A DNA stretch of 64,000 bases from Streptomyces sp. NBC_00285 (GTDB lineage: Bacteria; Actinomycetota; Actinomycetes; Streptomycetales; Streptomycetaceae). This document shows, piece after piece, positions 60,735-64,000 of the stretch (its first letter is position 1; each line of letters begins with the position of its first letter). Location of the stretch: positions 558,001 to 622,000 of the forward strand of contig NZ_CP108055.1 in NCBI RefSeq assembly GCF_036174265.1. The letters are read 5' to 3'. The notes beneath the pieces are model-generated. The model did not search any database, had not been told where the DNA came from, and was given only the letters and a program-made list of their open reading frames with translations. The translations under genes were made by a program, and so were the position numbers.

Positions 60735-61328
60735 TCAGCTCTTGCTCCTGGCCGGCCCGAGTCGGCCGGCCGCGGCGAGTACGACGGCCGCCGCGCCGGT
60801 GCCCAGTACGGCGCCGGCGACCACATCGCCCGGATAGTGCACCCCGGTGTGGATGCGGGAGTAGCCCACCGCGCAGGCCAGCAGGCCGAGGGGAACCGTC
60901 ACAGCGGGCAGCGCGGGCCCGACCGCCGCGGCGAAGGCGACGGCGGACGCCGTGTGACCCGAGGGAAAGGACGCGGACTCCGGCATGGGTACATGCCGTC
61001 CGGGAAACGGCGAGTCCACCGCCCGGTGCGGCCGCGGCCGTCGCACCAGGCGCTTGCCGAGCAGGTTCGCACTCGCCGAGGCGACACCGATCGCGGCGAC
61101 CCCGAGGGCGGCGGCGCGACGCGGCCGGCCGGGCAACAGCGCCAGCAGCCCGGCGACCGCGAACGAGATCTTGGAGTGGTCCGCCGCCGCGGACAGTTGC
61201 CGTAGGGCGTGGTCCAGGGCCGGTGTCCGGGTGACCGTCACCGCCTCGTACAGCGCCTGGTCGAGGGCGGCGAGATCGCGCAACAGGTCCCGGGCGCCCG
61301 GCTCTTCCCACTGCGGTTGGTCAAGCAT
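60735..61328 (-). CDS. PAP2-superfamily lipid phosphatase
   Basis: 197-residue membrane phosphatase with all three PAP2 signature blocks: KRLVRRPRP, SFPSGHTAS and SRIHTGVHYPGD. It likely removes phosphate from phosphatidic acid, undecaprenyl or similar lipid phosphates on the outer face of the membrane. Four to five hydrophobic segments are visible. The ATG at 61328 lies inside the end of the diacylglycerol kinase gene, 8 bases before its stop, with AGGAG upstream. The pair therefore acts as a kinase/phosphatase module on lipids. Confidence 0.87.
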   Translation of the reverse strand: MLDQPQWEEPGARDLLRDLAALDQALYEAVTVTRTPALDHALRQLSAAADHSKISFAVAGLLALLPGRPRRAAALGVAAIGVASASANLLGKRLVRRPRPHRAVDSPFPGRHVPMPESASFPSGHTASAVAFAAAVGPALPAVTVPLGLLACAVGYSRIHTGVHYPGDVVAGAVLGTGAAAVVLAAAGRLGPARSKS

Positions 61329-62682
61329 CGCTCTGCTCCTGGTTCTTGTCGGTCGAAAGGGGGGCCCGGCCGAGGGCGAGCCGGACGACACGGCGCCAGT
61401 CCACCGAGGGGGCGGTGTACGGCGCGCCGGGACGGTGTTTCGGCACCCGCATCCGCAGTGCTTCCGGCCGCACGGTGCACACGACGGGCTGGGGCAGCAT
61501 CAAAGCCTCGCCGTCCACGGCCACGGGGATGGACTCCGTGTCGGCCTCGACGATCACGCGCCGCGAGGCCAACGCGGTGATGCCGCTGGCTCGTTCACCG
61601 CGCAACGCCAGTTCGGCGGCCTGGGCCGCGCCCTCTATCCGCACGGCGATCACGCCGAGTTCGCCTCCGTCGAGGCGGCTTCTGCGCCCCACGCCCAGCG
61701 GGTCGGCCAGGATGTAGGGGTTGTTGCTCACCAGCAGCGCCTGCGGGGCCTCCAGCTGCTGTCCGTCCGCCGTCGCCGTCAGCCGGGCGCCGGCTCCGCC
61801 GGCCAGCAGGTCGGGCAGCCGGTCGAGCGCGGTGAACGTTTTGGCGTCCCGGTACTCGGGGCTCTGCACGATCTCCGCGTACGTCCCGAAGGAGACCGTG
61901 TTGACGAAGGGCCGCCCGGCCACGTCGCCCAGGTCTACCCGGATCTCCACGCCGTCCTTCAGAGCGTCGAGGCCGCTCACCGGGTTGTCGCGGTCCAGGC
62001 CCAAGTCCATCGCGAAGTGGTTGCGGGTCCCGGCGGACAGCACCATGAACGGCACCCCGTGCTCGGCGGCCACCCCCGCCACCAGGGCCTGGGTGCCGTC
62101 GCCGCCCGCCACGCCGAGGAGGTCAGCGCCGTCCGCGAGAGCCTTGCGGGCCAGTGCCGCCGGATCGGGGTCGTTGTCGAGGTCGAGCAGAATCACCCGG
62201 GCGCCCAGGGCCTCGGCCCGCTCCACCAGCCCGTGCGCACCGACCTTCCCACCGCCCGACCGCGGGTTCATGATCAGTACCGGCCTGCGCGGTGGCCGGA
62301 CCGAGCGGGAACGCCCGCCCCGCGGCGCGCGCAAGTGACGCAAGGCGCTCCTGGCGCTGGCCAGCGCCGCGCCCCACAGCCCCAGTGCCGCCGCAGCGTA
62401 CGGCCACAGACCGGAGACCGCGTACAGGACCAGGACGGCGATCGGTGCGGCCAGCGCCAGCAGGGCTCCGCAGACGCGCGCCACTCCCCGGTGCGCCACC
62501 GCCCACCAGATGCCCGCACCGGCAAGACCGAGACCGGCGAGGCCCAGCAACAGCAGCAGCAACTGGCCCGCCGCCACCACCGCCACGACCACACCCGCCA
62601 GACAGAGCAGGGCGAGCCGGGCCAGATTCCGCGCCTCGGTGCCGGCCCGCACCGCTTGGTCCTTCGCTCTCGTCGCGTTCAT
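61321..62682 (-). CDS. Diacylglycerol kinase-type lipid kinase with membrane N-terminus
   Basis: 453 residues. The first 110 or so contain four hydrophobic segments. The catalytic domain begins with LIMNPRSGGGKVG near residue 135 and contains the nucleotide-binding GVAGGDGTQALVAGV and the SAGTRNHFAMDLGL block, as in DgkB/YegS-type kinases. It should phosphorylate diacylglycerol or a related lipid. The start at ATG 62682 is chosen because upstream codons are not protein-like. It overlaps the PAP2 gene by 8 bases. Confidence 0.86.
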   Translation of the reverse strand: MNATRAKDQAVRAGTEARNLARLALLCLAGVVVAVVAAGQLLLLLLGLAGLGLAGAGIWWAVAHRGVARVCGALLALAAPIAVLVLYAVSGLWPYAAAALGLWGAALASARSALRHLRAPRGGRSRSVRPPRRPVLIMNPRSGGGKVGAHGLVERAEALGARVILLDLDNDPDPAALARKALADGADLLGVAGGDGTQALVAGVAAEHGVPFMVLSAGTRNHFAMDLGLDRDNPVSGLDALKDGVEIRVDLGDVAGRPFVNTVSFGTYAEIVQSPEYRDAKTFTALDRLPDLLAGGAGARLTATADGQQLEAPQALLVSNNPYILADPLGVGRRSRLDGGELGVIAVRIEGAAQAAELALRGERASGITALASRRVIVEADTESIPVAVDGEALMLPQPVVCTVRPEALRMRVPKHRPGAPYTAPSVDWRRVVRLALGRAPLSTDKNQEQSDA

Positions 62683-62962
62683 GATGCTCGGCCGGTCCCC
62701 CGGGGGTCCGCGTCCCGCGGGCGTGACGGCGACGCCCCCGTTCCGGGCACTGGCCTGCTGCTCCCCTCGGTGCTGACTGCGTCCCGCCACTCCGGCGTCC
62801 TGGGGCTCGTCTCCGGGCCGACGGCGCACGGGGTCTCGCCCCTGCGGGACGGTGGCCCAACGATCTCACGCCGGGTCGACACACCTCGCGGCACACCCGG
62901 GATGCCGTCCGTCACGCCGGACGGGCCCCGGGCGGTGCCGTCACATCGAGGGGACGGATGCC
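62683..62962. other. Intergenic region between kinase and catalase genes
   Basis: 280 bases with no recognisable gene. It should contain the catalase terminator and the lipid kinase promoter, but I see no strong hairpin. Confidence 0.4.
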
Positions 62963-64000
62963 TCACCTGGTCACGACGTGGCGTTCGTCGGGGACGCAGT
63001 GGGTCATGGTGAGTCCCTCGACGTCACGGGGCGGGTTCTTGCCGAGGTTGGACAGCCGGTCGCCGTCCTCGTCGGTGAGGTCCTGGGACGCCAGTGGTTC
63101 GAGTCCGGCGACGTCGTCGGGGCTGATGCCGAGGCCCTCGCCGACCCGTAGGCCCAGATCGTTCTCGACGAGCAGGAAGTGCCAGACCATGCGCTCCTGC
63201 ACGGGCCGGTCGCACTGGGAGAGCAGGTCGGTGAAGTTCTTCACGAGGTCGTCGCGCTCCCACTCCTCCAGGAGCAGGTAGCGCTGGCCGGCCTGCAGGT
63301 AGTCGTTGGTGCGGGGGATGCGACTGCGGGTGAGGCGGCCGCGGATCTCCGGGCCCTGCTCGTCGAGTGTCGGATACTGCGCCTCGCGCAGGCCTCCGGT
63401 GATGGACGGTTCGTAGTTGACGTGGGGGTTCTCGCCTCCGCCGTCCACGTGGTACGTCATCTGGCCGTCGCGCTGGTTGGTGCGCACCTCGGCGTTCTTC
63501 GCCTGGTTGACGGAGAGCTGGAGGTAGTTGGGCCCGACTCGGTAGCGCTGGGTGTCGCTGTAGGAGAAGGTCCGGCCGACGAGCATCTTGTCGTCGGAGA
63601 AGTCGAGGCCGTCGACGAGGACGCCGGTGCCGAAGGAGATCTGCTCGTTCTCGGCGAAGAAGTTCTCGGGCATCCGGTCGAGCACCATGCGGCCCACCGG
63701 CTTCGGCGGGAATTGCTGCTCGGGCCACGTCTTGGTGTCGTCGAGCGGGTCGAAGTCCAGCTCGGGGTGGTCGTGGTCCTCCATGATCTGAACGAGCAGT
63801 TCCCACTCGGGGTGGTCGCCGCGGGCGACCGCCTCGTACAGGTCCTTGGTGGCGTGCCCCAGGCCGGCCGCCTGGACGTTGGCGGCGTCCTCCTCGGTCA
63901 TGCTGCGTACGCCCTGCTTGGGCATCCAGTGGTACTTGACCAGGACGGTGTCTCCCTCGGCGTTGACCCACTTGTAGGTGTTGACGCCGAAGCCCTGCAT
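62963..64000 (-). CDS. Catalase (C-terminal part; 5' end beyond the window)
   Basis: 345 residues of a monofunctional heme catalase are visible, running in from the right edge of the window. The region starts around MQGFGVNTYKWVNAEG and contains the proximal heme motif RTFSYSDTQRYRVGPNYLQL, whose Tyr is the heme ligand. The distal His and Asn sites lie upstream, outside the window. It decomposes hydrogen peroxide in the cytoplasm. Roughly 150 residues appear to be missing. The stop codon is at 62963. Confidence 0.9.
   Translation of the reverse strand: MQGFGVNTYKWVNAEGDTVLVKYHWMPKQGVRSMTEEDAANVQAAGLGHATKDLYEAVARGDHPEWELLVQIMEDHDHPELDFDPLDDTKTWPEQQFPPKPVGRMVLDRMPENFFAENEQISFGTGVLVDGLDFSDDKMLVGRTFSYSDTQRYRVGPNYLQLSVNQAKNAEVRTNQRDGQMTYHVDGGGENPHVNYEPSITGGLREAQYPTLDEQGPEIRGRLTRSRIPRTNDYLQAGQRYLLLEEWERDDLVKNFTDLLSQCDRPVQERMVWHFLLVENDLGLRVGEGLGISPDDVAGLEPLASQDLTDEDGDRLSNLGKNPPRDVEGLTMTHCVPDERHVVTR

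Overview
The window is high-GC actinobacterial DNA, almost certainly a Streptomyces chromosome and probably an arm or accessory-rich part. The reasons are the strong GC bias at third codon positions, the many GTG starts and ATGA/GTGA overlaps, the Tat-secreted glycosidases, the crtEIB/crtYTU carotenoid locus with a LitR-like regulator, the MmyB-type XRE, HxlR and TetR regulators, and debris of Streptomyces-type transposase and NB-ARC/TPR genes. No rRNA, tRNA, CRISPR array or intact insertion sequence was seen.

Layout. 0-2.2 kb: a secreted GH10 xylanase fused to a GH62 arabinofuranosidase, closed by a 13-bp hairpin. 2.7-7.8 kb: a four-gene operon for a Tat-exported molybdenum aldehyde oxidoreductase (PaoABC-like) and its XdhC/PaoD-like maturation factor. 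8.1-13.6 kb: a GH29 fucosidase carrying beta/gamma-crystallin-like and ricin-type domains, a cell-surface protein, an AraC regulator and a small secreted protein. 13.9-19.8 kb: a six-gene minus-strand redox and efflux operon divergent from an XRE/MmyB regulator, with repeats in the shared promoter. 20-26 kb: an uncharacterised membrane protein, a P-loop kinase, a DUF2975-HTH pair with a palindromic operator, a quinone oxidoreductase/TetR pair and a secreted endonuclease/phosphatase-fold protein. 26.4-34.2 kb: a membrane PAS-PAS-SpoIIE-HATPase protein, a coiled-coil plus winged-helix protein, a dead transposase, a large secreted beta-propeller protein and a lipoprotein. 34.7-38.2 kb: 3-hydroxyisobutyryl-CoA hydrolase, a PaaI-like thioesterase divergent from HxlR, an NB-ARC/TPR remnant and an orphan TetR.

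38.3-53.7 kb is a light-type carotenoid locus. crtE-crtI-crtB-DUF5914/Rieske, followed by a LitR-like MerR regulator, run on the plus strand. An ECF sigma factor, crtY, crtT and crtU run on the minus strand, followed by an unusual tail: an SRPBCC protein, a second CrtI-like oxidase, an unknown protein, a truncated SDR, an MSMEG_6728-type protein and an MpaB/Lcp-type oxygenase. The expected end product is isorenieratene or a relative, possibly further oxidised.

54.4-59.6 kb is the most interesting part: a five-gene, fully translationally coupled STM4015-4014-4013-4012-4011 cassette. It encodes a leucine-rich-repeat-like protein, an ATP-grasp-like protein, a sulfatase-fold hydrolase and two radical SAM enzymes. 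To my knowledge it has no described function. A near-perfect match to the RecA-NDp (PafBC-type) DNA-damage promoter lies just upstream, suggesting that it belongs to the LexA-independent DNA-damage response. The window ends with a frameshifted D-erythronate dehydrogenase gene, a PAP2 phosphatase/diacylglycerol kinase pair and the 3' part of a catalase gene.
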